Shown piece after piece: positions 34,913-45,100 of a DNA stretch of 64,000 bases. Position 1 is the first letter of the stretch, and each line of letters begins with the position of its first letter. The notes under the pieces were generated by a model. The model was not told where the DNA came from and did not search any database. It saw only the letters and a program-made list of their open reading frames with translations. Source of the DNA: JBBTQS01 sp964627055 (lineage in GTDB: Bacteria > Patescibacteriota > Patescibacteriia > Magasanikbacterales > JBBTQS01); NCBI GenBank assembly GCA_964627055.1, contig CAZVGV010000002.1:22319-86318 (forward strand), read 5' to 3'. A program made the position numbers and the translations under genes.

Positions 34913-36979
34913 TTGATCTTGCACTCGCTTGGCCATTTCAATAGCAGTCTTTCTCGCCATTTCAGTCATAGTCTCTGGTCGACGTGTTGTCGCGTCCTTG
35001 AACATCTTTACAGAGGAGGTGGCGTCATCAAAAGCAGTATACAACAATCCCGCTCTCCAATATGACTGCCCGATACTTGGATCAAGAGCAATCGCCTCAA
35101 GCATTGCCGCCTCTGCTGCGACCTTGTTCCGTAACACGAGGTGCGCCTGAGCTACTTCGTACAAGAGTTGCTGACGCTTCGGAGAAAGTAATCGTGCCTC
35201 CTCAAGCTGTTGGAGTGCTGCATACTGCTTCGCAGCATTATTAGTAATGATCGCTTCCTGCTGCAACAGTTGCGCACGCAAAATCGCTATACGTAGTTCA
35301 TATGGACGTTTTTGCAGCTGCTGTTCAAGATCCGCAAGTACAATAGCGTAGGTTTCGTTATACACGGCACGCGCCAACGCTGCATTTGCGTCAGTTGATG
35401 TATTAAGGATACGAAGAAGTGCTGTTGCAAACTCACGTACAATATCATCGTCATGAGGCGAGTCATACGTCTTGGCCTGCGCATACTGACGCATAGCCTC
35501 GCGAATATATGGCACCGAACGCTGCACATTAGGATTTGCCTGTGCCACAGAGAGATATTGCAATGCAGCAAGTGTTGCGGTATTTGCACGAGATGTGCGG
35601 ATATTTCCCTGATACAGCAGCACAACTGCGGCGACGACAAGCACGGCAACCGGCCACGAAGCAGCAACTCGCGTTGGCTGCATACGAGGCAACTCCACTT
35701 CACCCAACGCACTTCGTCGGTCAATATAGGCCAACAAGATGAACCAAGCGAGATACGAAGTGACGTTATCAAACACAAACAAGTTGTGTACAAAGTAGGC
35801 GATTAAAAAGAGCTGAAGCGCGAGCGATTCACCCCAGTCCTCTCGACCAATACGAACCGCACCAAGATATGCGCAGATAAATAGCGCAAAGTATGCACTA
35901 AGCCCGACAACACCCTGTGTAGTAAGTGTATTAAAAACAATATTATGCGCGTTATCAAACCAGGTTTCTGAATCACCAAACCGTAAAAACTCAGGATTGA
36001 AATGTTGATTGAACGCAAAATAAAATGTATTAAGTCCCCATCCTTGGATCGGATGATCCTTCCATGCTTGCATGGCAAGTGTCCAGGTCATAATACGCGT
36101 TCTACCAGTACCTTCTGTAAGCGACAGATGCGTCATGCGATTCAAAAACGGCTGTTGCACCACAAGCGCAGTATCGCGCGCCACCCATAGTCCACCAAGC
36201 AGCAACAAAAACAGTGTGCATCCAATACCTGTCCACGTTCGAATACGTTTAGGGGTTTCCTTACGAAGCAACACAATAAGTAGACCAACCACAACTGCAA
36301 CCGCAACGCCGATCATCGTTCCACGGGTTTTCGTCGGCAAGATGGTAGCAAGAGCAAGAACGCCGCTGACCATCCACACAAGACGCAAATTCTTTCCACG
36401 TTCCTTCACCCACAATAACCCAGCGATCAGTGCCAAAAAAAGCGCATATCCACTCACATAGATCGTATTTCCAAGCGTCGAACGCACACGATCGCTCCCC
36501 TCATTAAGAAGCAAGGTTGGATTCCCTACCTGCATCCACGCGATGCACACAAAAGGAACAGACGCGACCAAAATCCAGATAAAAAGCGCTCGCCATTCTT
36601 TCCATGTCCGGAACACATGTCGCGCAACAATATATAACGCGACATAATGCAGAATAGTAAACAATCCCAACATGCGTTCGTGATTGTCCCAAAGACTACG
36701 TCGCACATCCACGCTCCACACTGTCGAAACTATACCTGCAACAACAAACCCAAGTACCGCGTACAGCATGGTAGAGCGGCGCAACTGCGAACGTTCACTC
36801 ACATACACAGCAAGATACCATCCATAAACGAGTGTCAGGAGTGTAATAAGAATCCGCAAGTACAACACCTTCGGAACTACAAACGGGAATACATACGAAG
36901 TCGGTGTAACAATAAGTGGTGTGATAAACGCAAGGGCGACTCCCACCTGCAACACGCGCGTCATGAATCGATGAGACAT
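34874..36979 (-). CDS. O-antigen ligase/polymerase-like protein with TPR tail
   Basis: 701 residues. About ten to twelve membrane helices contain the Wzy_C-type motif GWGLNTFYFAFNQHFNP ... SETWFDNAHNIVFNTL. The C-terminal 250 residues are soluble and TPR-like (for example LYEVAQAHLVLRNKVAAEA, then LDPSIGQSYWRAGLLYTAFD). Such proteins polymerise or ligate lipid-linked glycans to lipids or proteins. It is the last of three tandem genes of this type. The 3' end overlaps the convergent glycosyltransferase gene. Confidence 0.88.
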   Translation of the reverse strand: MSHRFMTRVLQVGVALAFITPLIVTPTSYVFPFVVPKVLYLRILITLLTLVYGWYLAVYVSERSQLRRSTMLYAVLGFVVAGIVSTVWSVDVRRSLWDNHERMLGLFTILHYVALYIVARHVFRTWKEWRALFIWILVASVPFVCIAWMQVGNPTLLLNEGSDRVRSTLGNTIYVSGYALFLALIAGLLWVKERGKNLRLVWMVSGVLALATILPTKTRGTMIGVAVAVVVGLLIVLLRKETPKRIRTWTGIGCTLFLLLLGGLWVARDTALVVQQPFLNRMTHLSLTEGTGRTRIMTWTLAMQAWKDHPIQGWGLNTFYFAFNQHFNPEFLRFGDSETWFDNAHNIVFNTLTTQGVVGLSAYFALFICAYLGAVRIGREDWGESLALQLFLIAYFVHNLFVFDNVTSYLAWFILLAYIDRRSALGEVELPRMQPTRVAASWPVAVLVVAAVVLLYQGNIRTSRANTATLAALQYLSVAQANPNVQRSVPYIREAMRQYAQAKTYDSPHDDDIVREFATALLRILNTSTDANAALARAVYNETYAIVLADLEQQLQKRPYELRIAILRAQLLQQEAIITNNAAKQYAALQQLEEARLLSPKRQQLLYEVAQAHLVLRNKVAAEAAMLEAIALDPSIGQSYWRAGLLYTAFDDATSSVKMFKDATTRRPETMTEMARKTAIEMAKRVQDQSLVTFYEKLIRD

Positions 36980-36988
36980 ACCAATATT

Positions 36989-39208
36989 TTATTTGTCTAA
37001 TTCCCTAAGAAACTCCTCTGCACCTTGTCGATAGGACGAATCTATCTCAACAGCACGCAACGCAGCACTTCGTGCTTCAGCTACTCGCCCCACCTTGCCA
37101 TATGCCAATGCCAAGCGCGACCACCAGAGAGGATCACCGGGCAATTGCTGCACTACAATTTCATAGAGCTGCACCAATCGTTCATATCGCTGCTTCTCAA
37201 CGAGAATAGTCGTCACCGCCTCTACCTGTGTCGCTGATTCGAACACAAATCGTTTGTCTATAGCTCGTTCAATATACCGCAGTCCTTCATCCACCGTTAC
37301 AGGATCCTTGAGCAATACAAACCCGTAATACCAATCAACCAGCGCTGTATTCCCCACGTGCTGCATTGCCCCTTCCATCACTCCTTTTGCTTCAGCATAT
37401 CGTGTAAGACCTAGGAGCGCCTGCGTTTGTAACAAATACCCTTCTTCACGAGTAGGGCTCAACATTGTAGCCTCATTGAAGTATGAACGGGCGCGTTCAA
37501 GCGCAACAGAGTCTCCGTAGAGTGCCCCTATTTGGTATTCCATCTTCCCCACCATGCTCAGCAACAAAAAGGTGCGTGGTGATGCAACAAGCAGTGCGTC
37601 AATCTCACTGCGCAACCATTGTACATCACGATCTAGCCATCCACGGACCTCTGGCGAGAGAGATGCGAGTTGTTGGTCAGCAGCGAATGCTGGAACCATA
37701 TCAAGTACCGCACTCGCACTCCAGCGCAGTCGCTCGAACTGATACGGTGTATACCAATCAAAGGCGTAACGCAAATATACTCGTGCCGCCTTCCAATCAC
37801 CGACGTACGACTTCTGCAGTGCATAGTTTGTGAGCGAGGAAGAAATCAGTGGCACTATACTCAACATAAGCATAGCAACACCAACAGCAATGCTTACCGC
37901 CCATACTGCAGGACGTGTCACTCTCCACGCAGTTCGTTGCTCAGTTGCAATCGCCGCTTGCTCCTGTGCAAGCACCCATCCTACCAATAACGCAATAGAA
38001 AGGTATGTCCCCCCGTTTTCAAAAAGAAACAGCATCTGTACCACATGACCCGCACCAATCCCCACAAGCACTGCAATCATGCGTGCACCCCATACACCTT
38101 CACGATACCGTCGCACACCCGCACGAACGAGCATTGCCACCACAAGAAGAAAAAGCACTCCACCCACTACACCACTTGTAGCCAACAATTCCAGCCATTG
38201 ATTATGCGGTTTGTCGACATAGGACTCCACAAACGCGATTTCAGAGAGTGCTGGGTTATAGAACGCATCGCTTACTCGTCGATAGTTTTCAGGCCCCCAA
38301 CCGGTCAGCGGTCTTGCCACAAATCCGTCCCAAGCAACCCCCCAATTTATGAGACGTGTAGTAAGCGTTGTAGTTCCCAAAAGACCACGTGCCCACTGCT
38401 GCACAGCAATCGATTGTGTTCCAACTACAGCAATTACTCCCAGTACAGCAACCAGTACACCAGCAGCCCAGGCAATGCGCTGCTTCGTAATGAGCTGTCT
38501 ACGCAGCAAAACCCAAACCAACGTGGCCACCACTACACCAGTGGTAAGTCCCAAATAGGTGCCACGCGCTTGAGTGAACACAAGTGCACCAATCGAGAGT
38601 ACACCGAACACAACCACAACGCCTCGCATCGTTCGACGATCCAAGAGCGCGACAACTGCTGCGATGCCTAATTGAAGAAACAAATACGACGCGAGCAACA
38701 CCGGGTTACCCAAGGTACTCCCCACACGATGCTGTGAGACATTTGGCAACAGATCAGGATTCGACGACTGCACAAGCGCAAGTGCTGCAACAATGCATGC
38801 TGCGTACAAACTTGATTTCAAAACCTGCAACCGTGCTGCTGGTGTGAAAAGTGGTGAGGCAAAAATAAGTGCAGCCACTACCATATGGGTCTGATACCAC
38901 AATCCAGTAGCTCGTGCCATGTCGCCCCATACACTCTGCCACCAATCAACACCCGCAAAGGCACACACCCACTGTCCAACAAGAAACAATACCACCGCAA
39001 TACTCAACGGACTCCATCGCAATCGCAATGAAGGTTCACGATACCACACCCATCCTGCTGCAATTGCCAGTACCGAAACAATCACCTGCACGACCACTGC
39101 CTGTACGTACGACAGAGGGAACAATGAAATCGGAAGGTATGCTAGTGGCGCCCATACAAGCACGAGACCGCACCATCGAACAATGCGACGCAACAGGTTT
39201 GTACTCAT
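36989..39208 (-). CDS. O-antigen ligase/polymerase-like protein with TPR tail
   Basis: 739 residues with the same plan as the preceding entry: a polytopic N-terminal part with GWGPENYRRVSDAFYNP and DKPHNQWLELLATSG, then a C-terminal TPR region (LVQLYEIVVQQLPGDPLWWS, RLALAYGKVGRVAEARS). It overlaps the next upstream gene by 4 bases and precedes the 34.9-kb gene by 9 bases. The three neighbours probably arose by duplication and then diverged in the acceptor- or donor-binding loops. Confidence 0.88.
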   Translation of the reverse strand: MSTNLLRRIVRWCGLVLVWAPLAYLPISLFPLSYVQAVVVQVIVSVLAIAAGWVWYREPSLRLRWSPLSIAVVLFLVGQWVCAFAGVDWWQSVWGDMARATGLWYQTHMVVAALIFASPLFTPAARLQVLKSSLYAACIVAALALVQSSNPDLLPNVSQHRVGSTLGNPVLLASYLFLQLGIAAVVALLDRRTMRGVVVVFGVLSIGALVFTQARGTYLGLTTGVVVATLVWVLLRRQLITKQRIAWAAGVLVAVLGVIAVVGTQSIAVQQWARGLLGTTTLTTRLINWGVAWDGFVARPLTGWGPENYRRVSDAFYNPALSEIAFVESYVDKPHNQWLELLATSGVVGGVLFLLVVAMLVRAGVRRYREGVWGARMIAVLVGIGAGHVVQMLFLFENGGTYLSIALLVGWVLAQEQAAIATEQRTAWRVTRPAVWAVSIAVGVAMLMLSIVPLISSSLTNYALQKSYVGDWKAARVYLRYAFDWYTPYQFERLRWSASAVLDMVPAFAADQQLASLSPEVRGWLDRDVQWLRSEIDALLVASPRTFLLLSMVGKMEYQIGALYGDSVALERARSYFNEATMLSPTREEGYLLQTQALLGLTRYAEAKGVMEGAMQHVGNTALVDWYYGFVLLKDPVTVDEGLRYIERAIDKRFVFESATQVEAVTTILVEKQRYERLVQLYEIVVQQLPGDPLWWSRLALAYGKVGRVAEARSAALRAVEIDSSYRQGAEEFLRELDK

Positions 39209-41091
39209 AGTGCTGGGAATACTACACCGCGTTTCAATCCTTCTTGCTTTATTTCCTCCGCATGCTCAGTATCAGCGGCCATTCGATACGCTAAATAAAG
39301 ATACACATATGTTTCGCGTACATCAGGTTCGGCTGCACGCACCTGTTCAAGCCGAACAATTGCATCTGGTACACGATTAATTTCAATCAAAAATTGCCCT
39401 TCTGCATAGCCTGGATACGGGTGCCGAGGTGCTAACGATTGTGCCCGCGCAAACATATCTTGTGCGCGGACAATCCACTCATTTCCATTGCGCACGGCTT
39501 GCTGACCATAATACTGAGCCAACAAATATGTGCGATAGAATCTCTGCTGATTCTCTGTACATGCATCAGCGCGCTTTTCTAGGTGCTGCGCAGTGCGTAC
39601 TCGGATATCTTCTGGCATTTGTGCATTCCCTGCAACAGCAATCCAGGTTTGCATCGCTTTCTCCCAAAGTTGGCATGACGCAGGAACCTCGTCATTTCCA
39701 ATCTTTGTCACTATGTCCATCCACGGGAACCAACGCCCCGACGCGCGGGCCTGCTCCGCAGCACCATAGGAGGCAAATGCCGATGCATGCGTAGTCCAAA
39801 CCACCCCACCAACCACAGCAATAATGCCTGTTACTACTACAACGAGCCGATGGGAACCACGCAATTGTTTTGGTGTTACAGGCATGGCAATCGTTCTTGG
39901 TACCGCAACAATACTTGCAAAACTAATCCAGAAAATTGACGCTACCACTGGCTGTTCAGGGGTAAAGAAAAGATATACACAGTAGGCACCAACCATGGCT
40001 GCTGCCCAAGGTGACACACGCCATGCGAGCACTGCAGCTGCAAGATATAACATGCCCCAGATGATCATGCCCGCGATACCTGTCTCCACACCCACCATAA
40101 GGAGCGTATTATGTGCATCGTCATTGAATGCCTCACTCCCCACATGCACAAGACTTGCGGGGTCAAACTGCGACGCAAACACCTCTGGATACGCCCCACG
40201 ACCCCAGCCCATTGGTTCTTCTCTCATGGCATTCCAGGCAATGCTCCATTGAAGTAACCGAGTCTGTGATGTCACTGCTGATGGAGCAATTTGCACAGCG
40301 CGGGGAAGGTTCCACGATGCTGGTGCAAACTGTACAGCAACAAACACTGTCAGGAAGAGAGCAAGAATTCCTCCCACTATACGACCACGCGGCTTGGGCA
40401 TATGGAGCACCATCCACACTCCTGCAATCATCAATCCACATACCAAACCCAACAATCCTGCACGACTATCAGTTGCGATTATCGCGCTCATCTGCACAAT
40501 CGCACCAACAATCCACCACCCTCGCACTTCAGCTCGTGTACGTGTGTACATCACTCCTGTTACTCCAAGAGTTACGAGCAAATACCCTGCAAGAAATGAC
40601 GCATTTCCCATTGTCGAAACCATGCTCCCTGTCACACCAATCCAGGGCAACCCAGGTGCCACCTTCCCAATCCATCCCAGTATTGCAACCACTACTCCCA
40701 TACTAGCTATAACGCGCAACAATCTTGTTCGCCAAACATCTGTGAGGAGAAGGACTGCATCTGTTCCAACGACTAAGACGTGGAGCCAAATCCACCACCC
40801 ATTAGCACGCAACAACGATCCCCAGCCCAGATACTCACCCCGTACTGAAAGCGCACCCAAAAGCACGAGCCATACAACCAACAACGCTCTGACCATGAGC
40901 CCAAAAACACCGGAACCCAACTGTGCATCTTGTAATGACTTTTGACGCAACCGGACTACTATTGCTCCGAGATACCCAATATCAAGAAGCGCGATCAATA
41001 CCAATACTTTTGCAGTTATATACGGCTCAGGTAAGCCCGGTATAATCAACAACGGCACCAACACTGCGATCAGAGTAAGAAAAATTCCCAT
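39205..41091 (-). CDS. O-antigen ligase/polymerase-like protein
   Basis: 628 residues. It is polytopic, with GWGRGAYPEVFASQFDP and FNDDAHNTLLMVGVETG, which correspond to the GWG and AHN motifs of the two downstream paralogs. The C-terminal region is shorter and helical (PRHPYPGYAEGQFLIEINR). It is first in the three-gene run and overlaps the next by 4 bases (ATGA type). A possible role is transfer of glycans to surface proteins such as the one encoded immediately upstream at 41.2-44.9 kb. Confidence 0.85.
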   Translation of the reverse strand: MGIFLTLIAVLVPLLIIPGLPEPYITAKVLVLIALLDIGYLGAIVVRLRQKSLQDAQLGSGVFGLMVRALLVVWLVLLGALSVRGEYLGWGSLLRANGWWIWLHVLVVGTDAVLLLTDVWRTRLLRVIASMGVVVAILGWIGKVAPGLPWIGVTGSMVSTMGNASFLAGYLLVTLGVTGVMYTRTRAEVRGWWIVGAIVQMSAIIATDSRAGLLGLVCGLMIAGVWMVLHMPKPRGRIVGGILALFLTVFVAVQFAPASWNLPRAVQIAPSAVTSQTRLLQWSIAWNAMREEPMGWGRGAYPEVFASQFDPASLVHVGSEAFNDDAHNTLLMVGVETGIAGMIIWGMLYLAAAVLAWRVSPWAAAMVGAYCVYLFFTPEQPVVASIFWISFASIVAVPRTIAMPVTPKQLRGSHRLVVVVTGIIAVVGGVVWTTHASAFASYGAAEQARASGRWFPWMDIVTKIGNDEVPASCQLWEKAMQTWIAVAGNAQMPEDIRVRTAQHLEKRADACTENQQRFYRTYLLAQYYGQQAVRNGNEWIVRAQDMFARAQSLAPRHPYPGYAEGQFLIEINRVPDAIVRLEQVRAAEPDVRETYVYLYLAYRMAADTEHAEEIKQEGLKRGVVFPAL

Positions 41092-41161
41092 AGAAAATAC
41101 TACACGGTATCATACCCTTCATTGCTCTGCTTGTTAAGCGTTTCGTTGTGCGTCAATAGCA

Positions 41162-41187
41162 AAACTCCCCGGTTACCCGGGGAGTTT
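41162..41187 (-). terminator. Terminator of the 1229-residue surface protein
   Basis: The stem aaactccccgg/ccggggagttt has a 4-base loop. The minus strand continues TGCTATTG; on the plus strand it is followed by gtgcttttt. Confidence 0.85.
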
Positions 41188-41240
41188 GTGCTTTTTCGCT
41201 GTGTCATCCTCTTGCGAGGACTCCACGACTACTCCCTAGA

Positions 41241-44200
41241 TTAGTAGGTAAGAGTCTTACCAGCGAATGGCAAGCCGCCGAGACCAGAAGCTGTTGGCTT
41301 GAGGTCGAAAATCTGAGCGGTGTAACCATCAGTCCAGCCAATACCCTTAACTGCGGTGCCGCCAGCGGTGCCGCCGACAGAGAGACCTACAGTAAGTGTG
41401 TTGTTGGAAGCTGCGTCATCCGTGTCCATTGTGACGATAACCGTCTTGCTGGAACCAGATGGGATTTCAAGTGGGGTCGACATGATGTCGAAGTTGGTGT
41501 CATCCGACGAGCTACCGAGGTCACCAGCTGTGTACGTGCTTACGTACGAAGTGGAAGCCAAGAGGTTACCCGAGGAAACACTGTCCTTGTAGATCTTCAC
41601 CTCACGAGCAGCGTGAGCTGCAGCTGCAGAGATCGACGTATCAATCTTGAGGTTGAGACGCCAGATTGTAGCAGACTGGTTGTTCACGTTAGCTGGGTTG
41701 GTGAATACCCACTTAGCAACGACCTTGTCGTCACCCTTCGAAGTTGCTCCAGATGGAGCGTCCGAAGCGTGAGCAACGCTCAAGTTAGCCTTGAGAGGGT
41801 GCTTCTTTGTAGCTGGGAGGTACATCGTAGCGGACGTCAAGCCCGAGAAGGACGTGATCGAAGCGCCAGATTCTGCACCACGAGCAACGATAGAAGCGGT
41901 GTTGCTGCTGTCATAGCCGTACAACATACCCATGAAGAACGTGGAGCTCGAGAATGTATCAGGAGCGCCAGTGATGTCTGCAACGACGCGCAAGGTCTTG
42001 CTCGAGTTCTTTGGAACTACGAAGTTAAGACCAGTGAACGTAGCGTAAGCAGTCGCGGTGTATGAAGCGGTAGACGTAGCACTTGCGGTAGCAAGGGACG
42101 ATACTGCGGAACCAACCATCGTGTCACCGTCCATGAGGCGGATGTTTCCAATAACACCAGTGGTGCTTGTGGAAATCAACGACAACATGGAAGGAGTGAG
42201 CTCGCTGATCGTTACGCCTTCTTCCTTACCAGCGGTGAACTTGAAACGAGCAAGTTCAACGTCAGTGGATCCCATCGTTACGTAGTGCTCAGCTGTAGAG
42301 TCTGAAGCAACTGCAACGGTGAGAGAACCAGAGGAAGCAACGTATACGTTCTGGAGACCTGCAGACATCGTAGCGGTACCACTCTGAGACGTCTCAAGTG
42401 TCTGGTAGGACACTGAAGATGGGTAGAGAATACCGTTCGTGTCAGCATTGATGTTTGCGCTCGAACCGCCGGTTACGTCTGCAAGTACATCAACAACGTA
42501 GGTCTCACCCTTTGCGAGCACAACTGGAGTTGTGAGGGTGTAGTCATACGTGTCGGATGCGCCTGTGGTCAACGTACCCTTAACGCCCGCGATGTCAGCA
42601 CCATTGTGCTGGAGGCGGAGGTTGGAGAAGACTGCAGAGAGACCACCAGTTACATCAGCCTTAACGGTGATGTTGGTAATCTTTGCACCTTCGCCAGAAC
42701 CAGCCTTGACCACGAACGAGCTGATGCGTGCACTCTTGGTGCTCGAAACAGCGGTTGGGTTCACCGAGCTACCATCAGCAACCGTCAAGTTCTCAGACAA
42801 AGTTGGAACCGAGGAAGCGAAGGTAAGGCTGTATGCTGTTGCAGAAGCCGTGCTGATCGACGTAAGAGAGGTCTTAGCCTGAGCGTTAGCAGAGCCAGCG
42901 CGGAGGACAACCTGTACTGTGTCGCCAGCAACAACCGACGTATCGGTCGTGTCAGCAGTTACAACGAGCTTGCCGATCGTACCAGGTGTTACAACAAAGT
43001 TGTTGGAGAAGGTGTAGTCAGCGTCCAAGCTGGTGTTGTCACCAGAGGTCGAAGAAGCTACAGCTGTACCAACCTGTACACCGTTAAGGAAAAGCTTAAC
43101 GTTCTTGTACGCGTTGTTGGACGAACCTGCGAGGTAAAGAGACATGCTGTCTACCTTCACTGCTTCACCAGCAGCAACGAGGTCAAACGTTGCGAGGTTG
43201 ACGCCAGTAGCGCCAGTCGCAATGTTGTTCTTCGTTGACTCAGTAGCTGGAGTGATCGTGAGGGTACCCGTGTTGATCGTCGTCTGTGCGGTGGTCTGGA
43301 TGGAGAACGCCGTCGTATTGAGGGTTACCACCGGAGCGTATACACCGTACTGAAGATCCCAAGCGGTTACATCAGTTTCTTCCTGAACCGAGAACTGGAA
43401 GTTGCGGTTGGTACCACCAACTACTGTTCCGTAGAGGTCCAAGAACTTGGACTGACCAGCAGTGATCTTGAGACCACCATCTGCAGAGCTGGAGAAGTCG
43501 AACGTGAGCTTGTTGTTACCAAGATCAGCGTACGTTGCACCATACTGCGTGCCAGCAACAGTCAACTTGATGTTCTTGATGTCAGCAGCGCTTACCGAAC
43601 CGATCTGGGTGAAGGTAATACGCTTCACGAGAAGGTTCTGATCTGTAGCGAGGAGCTTGAACTTAGCAAGTTCCTTGTCTGCAGATGCGTTTGCATCCAT
43701 CGTGGTAGCAGATACTGGGGACGAAGTTGCAACCTGGAGATAGCCGAGGTCAGTGACCGTAGCAATCGTCATGTTGTTTCCAACAGCGGAACCAGATGCT
43801 GCACCAGACTTCACTTCAGCACCATTGACGGTGAAACCGACAGTGGTACCAGTGCTTGCCGACTTGTTGATGTTTGCCTTCACCCAAACAGTCTTGGTCT
43901 GGCCAGCTGGAACTGTGAAAATACCGTTCGAGTTGGTCCAGGTTACCTTACCGCTCGAGATGGAAGAAGACTCTGCGAGAATGGTCTCGCCGTCCATGAG
44001 CAATACATCGTCAACATCGCTGTCCTTCGAAATACCTGTGCGAGTTGCAGTAACAGTTGTTACTACAGCCTCAGCACCAACTGCGGAGAAGCGAACAGCC
44101 GTCATTGGGGCCATGCGCTGTCCGAGCGTAGCGCCGGAAGTTGTGTCAACCACAACGGATCCAGCAGCTGGGGTAGCGGAGTCGAGCGAGATGGTCAACG

Positions 44201-44930
44201 TCGTTGGAGCTGTTGGCGAAACTGGCTTACCGCCGGTCTGTGCCGTGTCTGCAACGTCGCTGTCGCCAAGAGCTGCACCAGCGGTCAAACCAGCGAGAGA
44301 TCCGCTTACAACGAACTTCGAGTTGAAGTGGTTGCCAGCAAATGCTGCGTCACTGATCATGCGCTTTGTGTTGCCCTCAACATAGTACTTAGAAGCACCG
44401 TCCATCACTACTGCACCCGTTGGGTATACGCCTGCGGTAGCAAGCTCAGCACCAGTGGTGTAGTTCGTGAAGAATGCATCTGGTACGTCGATTACCATCT
44501 TCGACCAGTTAGCACCCCAGAGGGACTTAGCAACTGCTTCGGTCTTTACCCAGCGCAATACGCCCTTAGGCTCTACTGCGTATACCTTTGGATCCGTCGT
44601 GATCTTCACGAGGAAGGTACCAGGGCGAACCGTAATGTTTCCTGCGAGTGGAACTGCTGCCAATTCGTCAGCTGATACCACTGTAACGCCGTTGAAGTTT
44701 GGATACCAAGCTTCAAAGGTCTTTTGTGTTGGGAAGGTGTAGCGGCCGTTGTTCATGAAGTAGTACACCGTCGAGAGGTCAGCACGCTTGATAAGCATGC
44801 CGTTCGTCATGGTTGCTGCGGAAGCGGTCAATGGGGCTACCATTGCTGCAAATCCAACAGCCCAGAGAATCGTCGCGGTTGTTACTACGTATGTAACGGA
44901 CTGCTTCACCATTCTCACTGCATCTGTCAT
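41241..44930 (-). CDS. Giant S-layer-like surface protein
   Basis: 1229 residues. The signal peptide spans to about residue 39 (LTASAA). Residues 46-160, and a weaker third unit near 170-215 (VVMDGASKYYVEGNTKRMIS), carry a repeat domain (VKITTDPKVYAVEPKGVLRW ... VIDVPDAFFTNYTTG) shared with the 28.3-kb protein. The rest consists of beta-rich Ig-like units with Ala, Thr, Ser and Val (for example VSADIKNIKLTVAG, SKTLRVVADITG). Lys is nearly always AAG, and Phe, Asn and Asp use TTC, AAC and GAC, a bias seen in highly expressed genes. It is a candidate main S-layer protein. A start at residue 7 (MVKQSV) is also possible. Confidence 0.88.
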   Translation of the reverse strand: MTDAVRMVKQSVTYVVTTATILWAVGFAAMVAPLTASAATMTNGMLIKRADLSTVYYFMNNGRYTFPTQKTFEAWYPNFNGVTVVSADELAAVPLAGNITVRPGTFLVKITTDPKVYAVEPKGVLRWVKTEAVAKSLWGANWSKMVIDVPDAFFTNYTTGAELATAGVYPTGAVVMDGASKYYVEGNTKRMISDAAFAGNHFNSKFVVSGSLAGLTAGAALGDSDVADTAQTGGKPVSPTAPTTLTISLDSATPAAGSVVVDTTSGATLGQRMAPMTAVRFSAVGAEAVVTTVTATRTGISKDSDVDDVLLMDGETILAESSSISSGKVTWTNSNGIFTVPAGQTKTVWVKANINKSASTGTTVGFTVNGAEVKSGAASGSAVGNNMTIATVTDLGYLQVATSSPVSATTMDANASADKELAKFKLLATDQNLLVKRITFTQIGSVSAADIKNIKLTVAGTQYGATYADLGNNKLTFDFSSSADGGLKITAGQSKFLDLYGTVVGGTNRNFQFSVQEETDVTAWDLQYGVYAPVVTLNTTAFSIQTTAQTTINTGTLTITPATESTKNNIATGATGVNLATFDLVAAGEAVKVDSMSLYLAGSSNNAYKNVKLFLNGVQVGTAVASSTSGDNTSLDADYTFSNNFVVTPGTIGKLVVTADTTDTSVVAGDTVQVVLRAGSANAQAKTSLTSISTASATAYSLTFASSVPTLSENLTVADGSSVNPTAVSSTKSARISSFVVKAGSGEGAKITNITVKADVTGGLSAVFSNLRLQHNGADIAGVKGTLTTGASDTYDYTLTTPVVLAKGETYVVDVLADVTGGSSANINADTNGILYPSSVSYQTLETSQSGTATMSAGLQNVYVASSGSLTVAVASDSTAEHYVTMGSTDVELARFKFTAGKEEGVTISELTPSMLSLISTSTTGVIGNIRLMDGDTMVGSAVSSLATASATSTASYTATAYATFTGLNFVVPKNSSKTLRVVADITGAPDTFSSSTFFMGMLYGYDSSNTASIVARGAESGASITSFSGLTSATMYLPATKKHPLKANLSVAHASDAPSGATSKGDDKVVAKWVFTNPANVNNQSATIWRLNLKIDTSISAAAAHAAREVKIYKDSVSSGNLLASTSYVSTYTAGDLGSSSDDTNFDIMSTPLEIPSGSSKTVIVTMDTDDAASNNTLTVGLSVGGTAGGTAVKGIGWTDGYTAQIFDLKPTASGLGGLPFAGKTLTY

Positions 44931-44962
44931 AAGAATGATTACTTTCTATTAATTGCACTTAC

Positions 44963-45007
44963 CTGTGACCACCGCACGTGCGCGGTGTCGACCCTTGTGA
45001 GTCACAG
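44963..45007 (-). promoter_or_regulatory. Structured 5' leader of the S-layer-like gene
   Basis: Nested stems ctgtgac/gtcacag (44963-44969, 45001-45007) and caccgc/gcggtg (44970-44975, 44982-44987) form a hairpin. It would lie near the mRNA 5' end if transcription starts from the motif at 45026-45055. It could stabilise the mRNA. Confidence 0.55.
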
Positions 45008-45025
45008 TCCTCGGTATCTCTTTAT

Positions 45026-45055
45026 CGTTAGACAAAGGGATACACACGAACCTGT
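45026..45055 (-). promoter_or_regulatory. Candidate ECF-sigma promoter of the S-layer-like gene
   Basis: The minus strand reads ACAGGT, 17 bases, TCTAACG. The same two words, 16 bases apart, lie upstream of the ECF sigma gene. No good TTGACA/TATAAT pair was seen in this 170-base gap. Confidence 0.5.
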
Positions 45056-45100
45056 CGCATCTGGCATCTCTACCAGATCGGCAGGCAGCGCGTATATCTC

